From assembly GCF_964204645.1 (NCBI RefSeq), contig NC_134026.1, positions 11,000,450-11,064,449 of the forward strand: 64,000 bases of DNA. Direction: 5' to 3'. Shown in pieces: positions 12,501 through 27,600 of this stretch (its first letter is position 1; each line of letters starts with the position of its first letter). This DNA is from Tubulanus polymorphus (taxonomy: Eukaryota; Nemertea; Palaeonemertea; Tubulaniformes; Tubulanidae). A model generated the notes under the pieces. It saw nothing but the letters and a program-made list of their open reading frames with translations, was not told the origin of the DNA and did not search any database. The translations under genes were made by a program, and so were the position numbers.

Positions 12501-15429
12501 TGGCAGCTGACGCCACCAGTCACTTCACGCCTACAGCGTTCGTTATTTCTAAGTTATTACAAGATTTAGCATTTTCCGCATTTTAATGATGCCCTGTTAT
12601 CATCCCTGAATCATTGTCGCTTGTTGAAATTTGGCTTGGGCCTGGTCACACGTTTTTGGTCGGGCCAAACGCTCGTGTGATCGCGGCTAATGTCTAAGGT
12701 GAGTGTCAACATATGATGGCTTTACTTAATTCCTCTTGATTGCACAGAGGCCCTCTGAGTCTGGTCGAGTGTTGGAGTTAGTATATAACTATAAGTATTT
12801 GGGTATGGGTATGCTATTCTCCCATACCGGGCCTTTTGTTCAGTGCCGTTCAGCGCTATGTTCTCTGTTTTAAAAAAGGTTAGCGAATATTCCCTCGACG
12901 TCGATGTTAGTTTAAAGCTATGTGATAGCATGGTATTACCAATTCAATTATTTGGATGTGAAATTTAGGGTTACCAAAATCTCCAAGTTCTTGAATGCGT
13001 GCAGCTGAAATTTTTTAAATATTTACTCAAGTTAAAGAAATCTACTAATAGCTCATTTGTCTATGGAGAACTTGGCCGTTTTCCTCTCGAAGTTTATGTG
13101 CAGCTCAGAATTGTAAGATTTTGGGCAAAATTAATATCTGATGATAAATTATCGTCAAAGGTTTACAGATGTGTTTATATTAGCTATATTGATGGTCAAA
13201 CTAACTCTTGGATGGATTTTCTGAAAAATATTTTGCTCCGAAATGGGCTAGGATATATTTGGGAAAATCAAAATATTCCAAACGTGAATTACTTAAGTCT
13301 GATACTTAAACAGAGATTGCATGATCCGTTTATGCAAGTCTGGCATGCAAAACTTACTGATTCCACTATGGCTGTTACGTATTTAACAATCAAATGCCGT
13401 TTTGAAATGGAAAAGTATTTAACTCAATTACCTCCTAGGGACCGGTTAACTTTATGTAGATTTAGATGCTCAGCTGACAGGCTACCGGTGGAAGTTGGGC
13501 GGTGGCGCGGAATTGCCCGTGTCAATAGGCTGTGCCAATAGTGTGATTTAGAGGCGGTGGGAGATGAATATCATTTTCTACTCATCTGCCCGTACTTCCA
13601 GGAATCCAGAGCTAGATACTTCCCGGAGCATTTTTGGAGATTCCCCAATAACGTATTTTGTATAATTTGTTCAACTCAAAAAACTTAAAAAACTGGCGTT
13701 GTATATACGTAATACATTTCTAATGTTAAATGTTGCAATGGATATTGTAAAATAATTTTGTGCCCTGTGCGATTGTATAATTGTGGAGTAAATAAACTAA
13801 TTGTAATTGTAATTAAGAGTCTATGATCGCAATATTGAAAATAATTGCTGAGATCCGCCGAACACACATACTGGTTTGGCCTACGTGACTACATAGTCAC
13901 CATTCATTAGAAGCCATTGTTCCGCTTAAAATGTTATTAAGTAAATATTATAATTAATAGTTATCCAACATAGGTTACCAAATAATTCTTAAACTTTAAG
14001 AGAAAGGTATTTAGTGTCAGATATTGTGCTGAAAATTTTGGATTTGATGCACTGCATGGTTTTTCAGCCAACTTGGGACTTAAGTTGCAGCGGGCTATTG
14101 CGTTCACTTTTCGACCGTCCATCCTTCTGTAGATGAAATCCAGTTATTTTGGGAAGTTTTGAAGACGCTTCTATGGATTGTCTTGATATTTGATTTATAA
14201 ATCAAAGACCTTAGACATGTCTTCACCAAAAAAACTGACCCACTCAGAACAAGATGGCTGACTGGCGGCGATTTTTGTCTGCCTAAATCAGCACTTAAAT
14301 CAGCAATTAATTATCTTGATCTTTTACATATGTTTGTGTATATGCTCCCATGTCCCATCAGCATCAGAAAAATGGGGTCAACCGGACACAAGATGGCCGT
14401 CCTGTTACCTTGGTCATTTTTGCCCTGAATTCCTGTAACTTCCTTAGAGTTTATAGAGCCATTTTTCATCATGGAAAACCATGGTGAGTAAATGGGATCT
14501 TAAACATGTCAGATTTTTTGATCAGCCAATTGTCATGCACTCCCTGGCCATCTTAGTGTTATTCGGCTGTCATTCGTAGATAGAAGGTGTTTTGTGGAAA
14601 ATATAGACAGGTTAATCAACTTATAGTTTTGATCATTAATAATCTGTCCTGTCAATCGCCTCACGTGGAATTGGGGTTACCCAATTTTTTGTTAGATTAT
14701 GCCTATACAATTTGTCTATTTATATTAGGTACCTATGGATATTTTGTCACCGCAATCAACTGCAAAGTTCTATCTCATGACACGTTCTATTATTGCGATG
14801 AGTTTCAAGGTCATTGGTTTTTACCCTTCAGCTTCACCCTTCATTGGTCTATTATATCGCCCAGAATTTCTTGGGTGGATAGGTTAACGCTCGGCGCCCA
14901 CCAGTCTATATATGTAGCCATTCAGGTTTTTTACCGACACAACGTTTGCTCTATATCACGCATCTGATTGGCTAAATATATAGACTGGGCGTTAACCTGT
15001 CCGGCCAAGAAATTCTGGATTATGTAATAGACCCATGAAGGGTTTGTATTGGCGTGTACTCCAGTGGGCGGCAATCAAACCCTGGGAAGCGAGGATGAAC
15101 CCAAAATTTTAGTTAATTCAAGGTGTCACCGGACCCCTTGTTTCATATTATGGACCTTTATAACGTTTTCCTATAAGACATGCCATCATGAAAATATAGT
15201 GTTGAAGGATTGTATGGATGTGTCATCTAGTGCTCTCTTATGGCCTTAATTTCATTTAGGCCTTAGTTCATAGAAGCTTTTGCCATATTTGATTAAAATT
15301 TGGGGTTCATCTTGGAATACGATCTTTCACGTTACTTAATTTTATATGAAATAATGTAAAATTTCAAAGAATGCTTTTTTGATGGGTTTCGTCGTCAGAC
15401 GAACCCATCTATGGCATTGTCGTCATGTC

Positions 15430-15460
<31 letters not shown>

Positions 15461-18400
15461 GGTGGATGTTTCTTTATGACACGATTTAAGCTGTTTGAAT
15501 GGACCGATTTTTTTGTAAATTGGCACATATATTCTGTACTTGGTTATACAATAATCAATATTACTTGTTATTTTGGGCCGCTGTAGCGCATTACTATGGC
15601 GATGCTCAATACATTCGCTGACATACATCATTTAAACACCACAGATGCACCACTGCAGATGTACCCGTGAATGTTTTAGAATAGGAATGAAAGTCAGTAT
15701 TATTAGAATACATCTGGATGTAGCCGTTGTTCCAAAGTATGCATGATGTCCCATAATAGGAGCTTTTACCAAAATAAAATGAAGTTCCTGTAGTGGTACG
15801 GAAATCAATGACGTAATAAGTATTATGATTTTTTCACACAGTTCGAAAAATGGCAAAAGAAAAAATTGAGCCTCTAGTCGCCAAAATGGATGCAGACTCC
15901 CACATGGATAAATCAGTCATACAAGCTGCATTCGATAATGGGGTATGTAGGTTAATCATTCATTTTTAGCCCACTTGGAACTTAAGTTGCAGCAGGCTAT
16001 TGCATTCATTTATCTGTCCGTAGAGCAAAATTTCAATGAATTTTTCCCGATTCTACTAATCAGTGCTTGGTGTCACTTTGAATCTCGGTAATGACATAAC
16101 AGGGAAAGCCTTTCAGCATCCAAGTTTAATTTACGTACATGTATATAGAACATTTTTAGGCCAGCCGTAAGCTGAGCCCATTACTATACAAATGGAGCAA
16201 ATTTAAATGACATGGTTTCCAGATGAAAGGCTTTTACACAGTGCAACTGAGCATATATTCATTAAAATCATACATTCAAGCGTACCAAATGTGGGTACAG
16301 AGCTGAAAGTATATCCTGAAGTCGGCAACAAATACGACAAGGATGCGATGATTGTAAAGACAGTAAATGACAAGATCGTCGGAAGAGTGCCGGCCAACTT
16401 GTGTTGAATCTTTGCACTAATGTTACAAGCCGAATACACTGATAAAGTCACCTGGTACTGTATTATTTTTAGCCCACTTGGGACTTTAGTCCCAGCGGGC
16501 TATTGCGTTCACTTTTCGTCCGTCGTCCGTCCGTCCGTAGACGGAATCCAGTTATTTCGGGAAGTTTGAAGACACTTCAAGGTAATGTCTTGATATTTGG
16601 TTTATACATGTGTCTACCCTAGACACATCTTCAGCCCAAAAACTGGCCCTCTCAGATTCAAGATGGCCGACTGGCAGCCATTGTTGTTCGTCAAAATCAG
16701 CACTTTTTACACTTTTTGAGGGAAATTTTGAAGACACTTAAATCAATTACCTTGATCTTTCATATATATTTGAATCCCCCCAGGGCCCATCACCACAAGA
16801 AAAATTGGGTCGATCGGACACAAGATGGCCGTCCTATGACCTTTTTAGTGCCCAAAAATGTCAATTTTGGCCCAAATTCTGAGTCCTGTAGCTTCCTACT
16901 GGTTTGCCATTTCTCATTGAAATTTTTGATGGGTATTTCTTGGAAAGGGTTGTTTTATACCTGAGCCAGGTATTTTTGATCGGCCATTTGTGACGCAATT
17001 GGCGGCCATCTTGGTATCATCAGTACTCATTGGAAGGTGGGAAAAAGTTTTTCCACATTATATTGATACCTAAGCATATTTTGTTACCATAATTAATTGC
17101 AAAGTTGTTGCTCATAACATCATCTATGATTGTTGCGAGTTTTAAGGACCTTGGTTTTTCTATATGGTCACCAGGGGGCGTTGAATGGTAGAATAACTTA
17201 GTATTTCCTTATTATATTGGTACCTAGGCATATTTTGTTACCATGATCAATTGCAAAGTTGTAGTTCATGACATGTTCTATGTTATTGTGGTGAGTTTCG
17301 AGGTCATTGGGCTTTGAATATGGTCACCAGGGGGCATTGAATAGTAGAATAACCTAGTATTTCCATATTAAATTGGTAACGAGGCATATTTTGTTATCAC
17401 AATCAATTACAAAATCGTAGCTGCTGACATGTTCTATGATTGTGGTGAGTTTCAAGCTCATTGGTTTTTGTATATGGTCACCAGGGGGCATTGAATATTG
17501 AAATTGTTAGATTGTTGAGCATTTGGAACCACTTCCCAAGTGGGCATGGTGTCCCTGGACCCGTAGTTCTTAACGCTATCAGTCGACATTTCTCTATTTT
17601 TTTCTCTATTTTTGCCGCTATTTTGACTTTTCACAAGGTCCGTGTGCCTCTAAACCTATATCGCTTTCCCTTATGTAAGGTTTGCGGTCATCTGATGTTT
17701 CTGAGATAAATGTTTATCATATAACCCGATAACTAATCTGTCGCTAATCGTAGAGTCATATCCGGGAAGTCGCAATGTTCGGCTATCATATTAAGTGCGG
17801 GTACGTTTTCCTCGATAGTTTCATTCGACTGCTGTATTCTCTCATGAAATTTCGCACGTTCAAAGATAATATTCGGTTTCAGTATACAGTATTTGTCAAA
17901 TTTTGCCTTAACTTCATTGTATTTGATATTTCCATCAAATCTGAATTGATCGTAAATGATCTGCATCTTCACCCTTACAATACAATGGGGTATTGATTTG
18001 ATCGTCATCCAAGTTGATACCTAAGCCCCAATCAATTGCAAAGTTTTAGTTCATAACATGTTCTATGATTGTGGTGAGTTTCAAGGTCATTAGATTTTGT
18101 ATTTGGCCTCCAGGGGGCATTGAATAATACAAAATTTTAGTATTTCGATATTATATTCGTACCTATGCATATTTTGTTACCACAATCAATTGCAAAGTTG
18201 ATAGCACATGACATGGTCTATGATTGTGGTGAGTTTCAAGCATATTAGTTATTCTATATGGTCAGAATTGTAGAATAACTTAGTATTTCCTTATTATATT
18301 GGTACCCAGGCATAGGCCCTATTTTGTTACCATAATCAATTGCAAAACTGTAGCTCATGACATGTTCTGTGATAGTGGTAAGTTTCAAGGTCATTGGGTT

Positions 18401-21400
18401 CTGCAAATGGTCACCAGGGGGCATTGAATAGTAGAATAACTCAGTATCTCCATATCATATTGGTACTGAGGCATATATTGTTATCACAATCAATTGCAAA
18501 ATTGAAGATGCTGACATGTTCTATGATTGTGGTGAGTTTCAAGGTCGTTGGTTTTTGTAAATGGTCACCAGGGGAAACTGCAGCTGCTAATGATCTGTGG
18601 ACCAAGGCTTTGAACAATATTGCGCCGTCTGTTCCGCAGGGGTGCCCGTGTTTCTATGTATCTCACAACCTTATCTGTAACATTGGGCATTAGAAAATTT
18701 GGATCGCTGGGTTATTGGAAGACTTCATTAGTAAGTGTGCACTTTGTATATACTACATGTATTGCTGATGTTTAAAACTAGGTGCAACACATTTTGGATA
18801 AACTATAAAATGACAAATACGTTTGAACGTACGTATTTGAGGGTTTCTAGTTCTATGCCATCGCCTGTGCCTTATGGTCCTCTTATTGTATTCTTATCCA
18901 TTCCTCTGATGAAAAAGTGTGGCCGCAACAACTGGTTGGCACCAGAGAAATCTTCAGAAAGTGAAACTATGATTTTGCTTGATCTTTATTAACAGCTTAT
19001 GTCAATCGAGGTTCCAGCTGAATACAACGGCACACATTCGACGTTCATGGCTGCAAATTTAGTCATTGAAGAACTGGCTAAAGTTGATGCAAGTGTCAGT
19101 GTTTTTGTCGATGTTCAGAACACCCTTGTCAATACAGTATTCCTTAAGTATGCAAATGAAGAACAAAAGAAGAAGTACCTACCGCTGTTGGCAACTAAAA
19201 TGGTAGGTAGACGAATACTTTCGAGGTAGTTAAACATACTGGGCACGTGTCAAAATCAGTACTAAAATAACATAGCTGCACTAATGTGATAGCAGGTTTT
19301 CTGCATTAATGAATTTGTAATTCCAAGTCTAGACAAGGAGAATATACCAACTAATCCGTGTCGAATTGATGCCTCTATATGTTTGCAGGTTGGAAGTTTC
19401 TGTTTATCTGAGCCAGCTTCAGGTAGTGATGCATTTGCACTTAAGACTACAGCGACAAAAGACGGGGATCACTACATTATAAATGGTTCGAAAATGTGGA
19501 TCACCAATGCAGAACATGCTGGAGTCTACTTAGTTATGGCAAATGCTAAACCAGAAGCTGTAAGTAGATTACAGTTTTACTAAGTGGTACAGTCGAATTC
19601 ACTTCATTCAGATAATTTCAGATTCCGATTTTACCTTGGACAATAGACAGTCCATTCGATCATGATCAAATCTCTCATCTCTCGATGATGTCACCCACAT
19701 TATTCTGTTAATGGATAGTCCAAATGTAAAATGATAAAATGAAGTGTTGTTTTGGATTCTGCCTTTACCCTAGAGACAATATAGCTTACACTAAAATTTC
19801 AATTCAATCATGATCAGATGGCTCATCTCTCACTATGATGTCACCCCATGATTCTGTTAACGGATCTGTTAAAGGAAAATTGACAAAATGAAGTACATTC
19901 AACTTTCTTTTTTTTGGAGTGCGGGGTATCCTAGGGGCAATTGTTTTGTAGAAGAACATTTTTGGTTTACCTTTGTCAGCAGTATGAGGTTGGCATTGAG
20001 CCAATTCATGTAAAATCGCGGTACATTTTCTTATGTGAGCATTTTTTTCATTGGTTCTCGGGTTAAACGACGTATAATCGATGCGATTGAAGACAATACG
20101 AACCTCCGTCGATGACATGGTCAACTTTGTTTAAATTTGACGAAAAACTGTTTTCGGCAGGAATTCTTAGCTCTTGTGTATAAGATTGCAATGACTTCGA
20201 TTGGGGGGCGTTGTCTCTACGTGCGAATGTGATAGGCTGTTTTTGGGATATACGGGGAATTCCAACCCTACTAAAATAATTATGGGAAAGCCATTAATGG
20301 CAAAGGTTTCATTGGACTAGGTGCTGTATATGTGGGAATTTAAAATGCTCATTGCTGGTGAGAATATAACTATTTTACATATCGCCATAGGTATTGTTTC
20401 ATTTTAATACCCGGTGATTGAGATTGAAGTAAAGCGAACGTTCACTACACAAGGCCTCCACGTGCGCGGGAGTGCTAAACATTAGACTGTTGCACACACA
20501 AACACACGCTCATACAGACTACTACATGGTGATGCTGTAATGCTGCTTGGCGCATTTGGTATGATAACAGTCTGAGTAATCGTCGTAGCAGAAGATGAGC
20601 GCTGTGTTTTCTGTTTGATAGAATTTGTAATAAATTGTAATTTCTTGTGACCTGAAAATACTAAGCAGCAAACTTTAGGTATAGGTCGAAGTCTGAATAT
20701 TGTAGTGGTAAATTCCTGGATTTAAAACGGTCTAATACTACGCCCCTACGGTTTGTTAGCTTCCGCGGCCATACATTGGAAGAGGTTTCGTTTCCAAGAC
20801 TCAATATTCAGCCACCCTCTGATATGTGACATCATATGAATTTTGTTTGAATATTTTTTCATATCGTGAAAAATATTTTTTTGAAGATATAAAATAGTTT
20901 CCCTGCCGCACCTACCTGTACCCTATGAAATTTTGGACGTAGACCATAAACAAAAAATGTTTATCTTTGGTCTTATTTGACTACAAAATAATTCTTTAAG
21001 AAAGATAAAATACAATATAAACTTCTAGAACTTAGTAGTCACGAATTAAAAAGATTTTTCAAGCAATGCCCTTACTCCAAACAATCTCTAGCTTTCAAGG
21101 TAAACTACACTTTGCCCATGGGCGATTTATTATTTGTCTTTTAGGGCTATAAAGGTATAACTTGTTTCATTGTTGACCGGGAAATGGAAGGATTTTCGCT
21201 AGGGAAGAAAGAAGACAAACTTGGAATTCGAGCGTCCAGTACATGCCCCGTACATTTGGACAATGTTAGGGTGTGTTAAGATTGTTACTTGATTCTTGAT
21301 TGATCAGACTAATTGGATTGATGCATTTGATGAACTTAACTTATATTCTGATTTGAAGGTTCCCGAAAGTAACATACTGGGGGATTTCGGTAAAGGTTAC

Positions 21401-24400
21401 AAGATCGCCATTGAAACACTTAACGAAGGCAGAATTGGAATAGCATCACAGGTTTGTAACACTGGCAAATACTGATGATTTTAAGAAATTTTGAAGAGTC
21501 TAAAAATGGTAGACTGGTGAGCGATTGAAATCTGCACTTTTTCCACCTTGCTGTCTTGCTTTTCACCACTACATATTCACTGTTATTGAAAATGTGGTAT
21601 GCTCCTCTGTATAGGCCCTATTCAAAATTAGGTAAATTTCACAATGAACTTGAAAACTTGAAAACTACGTGCACAATATCGTCCTCAGGGACTCACTGAG
21701 AATGGTTATTAGTGAAGTTTGGAGTATGACAGTGATGCATCTTGTCACCAATACTTTTCCTTGTTGCCCTTGACCTCGATTGGATAATGTGACAAGCCAC
21801 TGCTGACCAGCATCGTGGGTTCCAATAGCACTTGTATCCTTCCTTGAAGACCTGGACTTCGCAGATGATTTTGCAGTCTTAGCCTTCAAACATCAACACA
21901 TTCAGGACATAACCAGGGCTGCCAATGTCTCCGATTTCGGCGGAGTTTTCTACGGTAAAACCAGTAGAACTCCGGTGCTACGGCAGTGGTGGAAAAACTA
22001 CGCTCGAGCGTCGGTCTCATTCCGGTACTCCGCCGAAGAGTCTATCGAATGCGCCCATAATCAATTTCACTCCGGTGTTCCATTAGAATACCAATCGAAT
22101 ACGCTCAAATCAATTTTGTCATTGTTAAATCCTATCCACAGAACGGTAGTCTTTGGTTTGTGCGCATGCGCAGTTATCAATAAGCGATCATGAAATGTGA
22201 TAGTCGGAGGTTGGATTTAGTGTTCACCTGTTAACATGGCGGCATCGTCGTCTGATTTGGATTTTTCGGCAAACGAATCGAATTCCGATGATGATGAAAG
22301 CGAATCGGAAGAAGGTGAAGTAACTGCGAGGAAGAGAAAATCCAAACAAGGGACTAGTAATGAACAAAAGAATAAAAAAAACCTGTGTCGCCAATAAAAA
22401 ATTCAGAGCAGAATATACGTCCAAGTATCCATGCATTGTTCCATCTCAAAATCAAATATCAAATAGTTATGCACTGTGTACTGTCTGTAACCTTGATTTT
22501 CTTGTTACACACGGTGGGTTGACAGATGTCAGGAAACGTTTCGGCTGCTGTCGTTTCGGCTGCTACTGAGAATCAATGATTTGCTACTATCACTAGAATG
22601 TTTGATTTTGCCCTGCTACTGACTGAAATAAGAAAACTACTATCAAAATTGTATTGTGTTACTACAAAAAAAATTGTGATTTTGGCAGGTCTGCATAACT
22701 AACGGGCTCATGAAAGAGGCTAGATCAGTTGGACTGGACGCCAATGTGCCAAGAATCAAGATGATGTGTATCAACACTCCAGCCATCCACCAATCACAAT
22801 TTATTTTATTCTATCTCTGATCCTAACCATAACCCTCTGGACCCTCTAGATCGTTTCTTGTGCAGCTGAAATATAAAACATAAGCAATCATCAATCAGTA
22901 CAGCTAAGGTGAAACAATGTAATTATGGCAGAATATAAATCCAAATTGAAGCGTCGCTTGCCGCATTGTTTGAGGCGTAAGAAAATCAGGTTATAATTTT
23001 GAAAGTATATCCATGCCACAATTCCTACACAAATGAATTTAAGAAAATATGTTGTTAAATTCTTCTTAATCATTCATAGTATTGATTGAACTTTAGTTTG
23101 CATATGGTTTTATTAGCTGTAAGAAAGCATGTGTCCTTGATGTTACAGTCAATAGTCATGTCATGCAAAACTCTTGTCAACTTTGGAATTACATTTCGTG
23201 ATACCACCAAAATTTTGATGGTCCCATTGGCTGGTGTTTATAACAAGCTTTGACTTAACAATGTAAATCTATTTACTGGCCATTGAGTTTGTGACAAGTC
23301 TTAGAGCCTGATGCATCTTACGGGCAAATTCCAAAGCTACTCGTTAGAATCTGAAGAATAAAATTGTATATTTTAGTTATAAAACTACTAGCTCGTTGCA
23401 CAACAGTGGCAAGTTATTAAGGATGTGTCAATCATCTCATCAGTAATAATTCTTAATTTACCAATCCTAATTAAGCTGCCAACCATATTTTCCATGTTAA
23501 CACAGTTTTCGATATACATGTATTAAGTTGTTTCTTGTGTGGTTTATAGATGTTGGGGTTAGCTGAAGGATGTTTAGAAAGAACTATTCCTTACACACTC
23601 GAGCGTCGGCAATTTGGCAAAAAAATATTTGATTTCCAGGTATGTTTAACATCACATTCCTGGGCTACTTAGGCTTGGGCTATTAATACGTTGACTTTTC
23701 ATCCGCCATATAACTGTCTGTCCATATTTTTGTCTCCTTTTTGGAAGTTTTCAACAAGCTTGGTTTTATTGTCTATTCTCATTCTGTAAATCGTTGACTA
23801 TTCAGAGAGTCAAAAACTGCCCAAATGCTTACCTCTTGAGAAAATGTATCTCTTGCATATGTATTTTGATAGTATGCATCTATAATGATGTGCAAATGAA
23901 ATGGTGGTGACAGAGATTTTTTTGTGATTTCAGGATTGAGAGTAACCAGTAAATTTCAACACCACTTATGACATAAATTCCAATGGGCTATTGAATTCAC
24001 TTTTCGTCCATTGTCCATCCATTCGTCCATCCATCTGTCAGAAATCCAGTTATTTTGCGAAGTTTTGAAGATGCTTCAATTGATTGTCTTGAGTTTTGGT
24101 TTATACCTACCCTAGTACATCCCCCGAAAACTGACCCGATCAGAATCCAGATTGTTGTTCGCCGAAATAGCCCTTGTTACACATTTGTCTATATTTCATG
24201 GGCAATTTTGAAATCGCTTTGATGATATCAATTATCTTGATCTTTCACATTTGTTTGTATCCTCCTATGGTGCATTAGCGTGAGAAAAATTGATGAAGAT
24301 TATTTTGCCCTGAATTCCGAGACCTGTTTTTATCATTTTTGTTAAACCGAATGGTGCTGATAGTTGATTCATTTAAGAAGGGCATATAGATTTAGCCTTG

Positions 24401-24601
24401 CCTGAATATACAGCTGATGTGAACAGCCTAGTAGGGCATCACTTAGGGCATAACCATATTTTAAATTGGGTCAATTTGATTCAAATTGTCAACTAATCCA
24501 ACTTTCAAACCTGGTACAAGTAGGGCATCCCAGTGTAAGTTACTTTTAATGTATATTGTCACATTGGATTAATTTTATGATAGATGATGACGATGACGAT
24601 G

Positions 24602-24637
<36 letters not shown>

Positions 24638-27600
24638 TTTATTTACAGTCCGTTACATAAAATATCTCAACAGACTTTACAAATTGACAAAAACATAAGA
24701 CAATTGACAGATATATAATTTCAAACGGTTGCTTCAAGTAAAATCATTTGTAGTGCTGATTAAATAGGCGTGTTTTCAATTGCGAGGTATAACTATTAAG
24801 GGAAGATAAATCGCGCATCGACTGTGGCAAAGCATTCCAAAGGCGGGGGGCTCCCGCCGCAAAAGCTCAAGAGCCATAAAATTCTCAGTGGTATCTCGGT
24901 TCAAATAATTTAGTTGCCTAGGTTGAGCACGTGTGTCTGGAAGGTGTAAGAGTGGTTAAAACAGACAAAAGATAGGCTGGTGCTTGGTCATGCAAGTTAA
25001 CAGGAGAATTTTGTATTCAATGCACGATTGAACAGGGAGCCAATGTAGTTCATACAGTATAGGAGTGATATGCTCGTGCTTCTTAGAGTGACTAGGCGTG
25101 CGGCAGAATTTTGAAGCATTTTTAGGCGAGAAATATAACAATTCGGAAGACCGTAGCGAAGACTATTACAGTAATCTAATTTGGAAGTTATAAAAGCGTG
25201 AATCAATCTTTCGGTGCTAGTGCGATCTAAAAACTTGCGTATTTTACCAATGCGATGCAGGGAGTAAGAAATGGATCTACAGACGTAAGATATATGACAA
25301 GACATGGTAAAATTATGATCAAAATAAAAGCCAAGATCTCTGACTGACTGACAAGTAGCTATACTGTCATCTCCTATTCTAATACTTGATAGCTTGTCTC
25401 CCTTACGAAATTTTGACGTAAAATGTATAACCTCTGTCTTACTATCATTAAAAACAAGTCTATTGCACTTCAACCATTCCTTTATTTCGTCAACACACTT
25501 CTCAACTCTTGATTTAGAAGCTGCACAACTCTTGCAGACGAAATAAATCTGGGTATCATCGGCATATAACAATAAGTCCAGTGTATGTTTAATAATAATT
25601 TCTTTGATTGGTGCAAGATATAAACTGAAAAGTGTAGGGCCTAGTACACTTCCCTGAGGTACACCACACTTGAGTTTAACATTTTGGATGACGATCTGTC
25701 AATCACAACATGCTGATACCTATTTTCTAAATATGACCTAATCCATTCTAAAGGAACATCTTTCACTCCATACCAATTCTGTAATCTATTCAATAGAATA
25801 CCGTGATCTATAGTGTCAAAAGCCGCAGTTAGATCTAATAAGACCAGCACTACTTCATTGTGATTATCAAGTGCTAACAAAATATGAACACAGGCTGGCC
25901 ATAGTGTGCGGGGGGGGGGGGGGCCCATTGTTGGAATGAACCAATTTGCATGATTAATAGTATATTAATATTTTCAATTATGTAATGAAAAAATGACCTC
26001 GCGAGTGCAGAACCTTTGGTCTTTTTGTTTTATTATAAGATCATTATATACGCCAGTAGGAAACTTATCATATATAGATGTATATATTGTAATGTATTAT
26101 TTTTCAGAGTATGCAACATCAAATTTCACATGTAAGTTCCCAAATTGAGGCAGTCAAAGTACTTACATACAATGCAGCTCGAATGAAAGAAGCTGGTGAA
26201 CCTGTTTTGAAACACGCAGCTATGGCAAAATACTTAGCCTCAGAGGTATGCTATATACATAAACCTTCGACAATCAATCACCATTTTACTTATTTTTTCA
26301 CATCTCATCAAGAAGTCATGCATTTAAAGATGCTGACCCCCAGATTTTGTAGTCATTTAATGATCGGGATCATCTTTTTAAAACACTTGTTACTAACAAG
26401 AGAATCATAGCTTGAGAACGATGATTTCTCTCGTTATCATCTTACACGGATATTGTGTATCTTCTCGTCTCACTTGTTCCTAGTAACTGTAGACTCTGTT
26501 TAAACCGGTATTGGTTTATCGGGTAATCCATTCAATTGGTTTATCGGGTAATCCATTCAATTCAGTAAAATAAAAGATTTCCTTTCGCCACTCTTTGTCA
26601 ATACATAAATATTGCCTAGTTCGCTATCGCTGAATTCAGTAATCAGCCTTATTTGGTAAGATTTAACTTCATTTCTGTTCAATCAGCGCCTTAACTTGTA
26701 AACTGCACCAACAATGCAAAACTTTGAATCTTTTATCACTGTTAGTGATTCATATTAGGCCTTATATTACTCGTGTGTAGTACAATTAACTGCTTAAGAA
26801 TTGTTTCATTGGTTTAAAAGAAAAAACTTGATATTAAAAGAAATGAGGTGTCTTAGGCCTGGGTGTGATGGTGTAATATGCCGAACGCTGGGGCATTAGA
26901 AGGCCTCTTGATATCTCCCCAGACAATCATCTAGTGGGCTAAATGCAATTCAAAATCAAGATTAAGCACACTTCATTGTTCCTTAGTATTTACACATGCA
27001 CCATTGGATTTCCACAATAAAGTAGACAGTATGAAGAGAATCGAAAATTCAATTCAAGATGTGATAACATAGAATACGTGCATTTACCAAAAGTGTGACT
27101 AAGACCGCGTAGAATCTGATTGTGGGACTTATGAGCAGTATATTATGTCATTACAAACATGATATGGGCCTCGCTCCCAGCTATGATTAAGCTATAAAGA
27201 GCTAACTGTGTCTCCTGAAACCAAGTAGACGAAAATGCTAATATAATACAATTCTAATTCTAACATGGAGCAACATATAATATATGCTAAGCCCTCCTCG
27301 GCTCCCCTTGTCGGCGAGTCTTTGGAAGCCTATTGCCCAAGACTCCGATCCCAATGCCTTGCGTAAATCTTTGGCAGTCTCGGCTTGGTTAGAATTACAG
27401 TTGTGGGGTGAATTTAACCCAGTGTCCCTTTGATTTCCCCATCCAGAGCGGGGCATGAAACTGGGAAAATTTTCAGTTTGACAAAACCACTGATAGGGGC
27501 TTTCCACTTATCGTATTACGCCACTCCGGGTGCTGTGAATCATTTCCATGGGTGTCTAGATGTGAACTTCATTCAGAACTGCCCAGATGCCTGGTTAGGA

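Noticed and set aside
14587-14967. 126-codon open frame (+)
   Set aside because: Lies within family A repeat sequence; other copies of the repeat do not keep the frame.
17461-17709. 82-codon frame over the family A 3' end
   Set aside because: Runs across the repeat border and is not conserved in the 31.4 kb copy.
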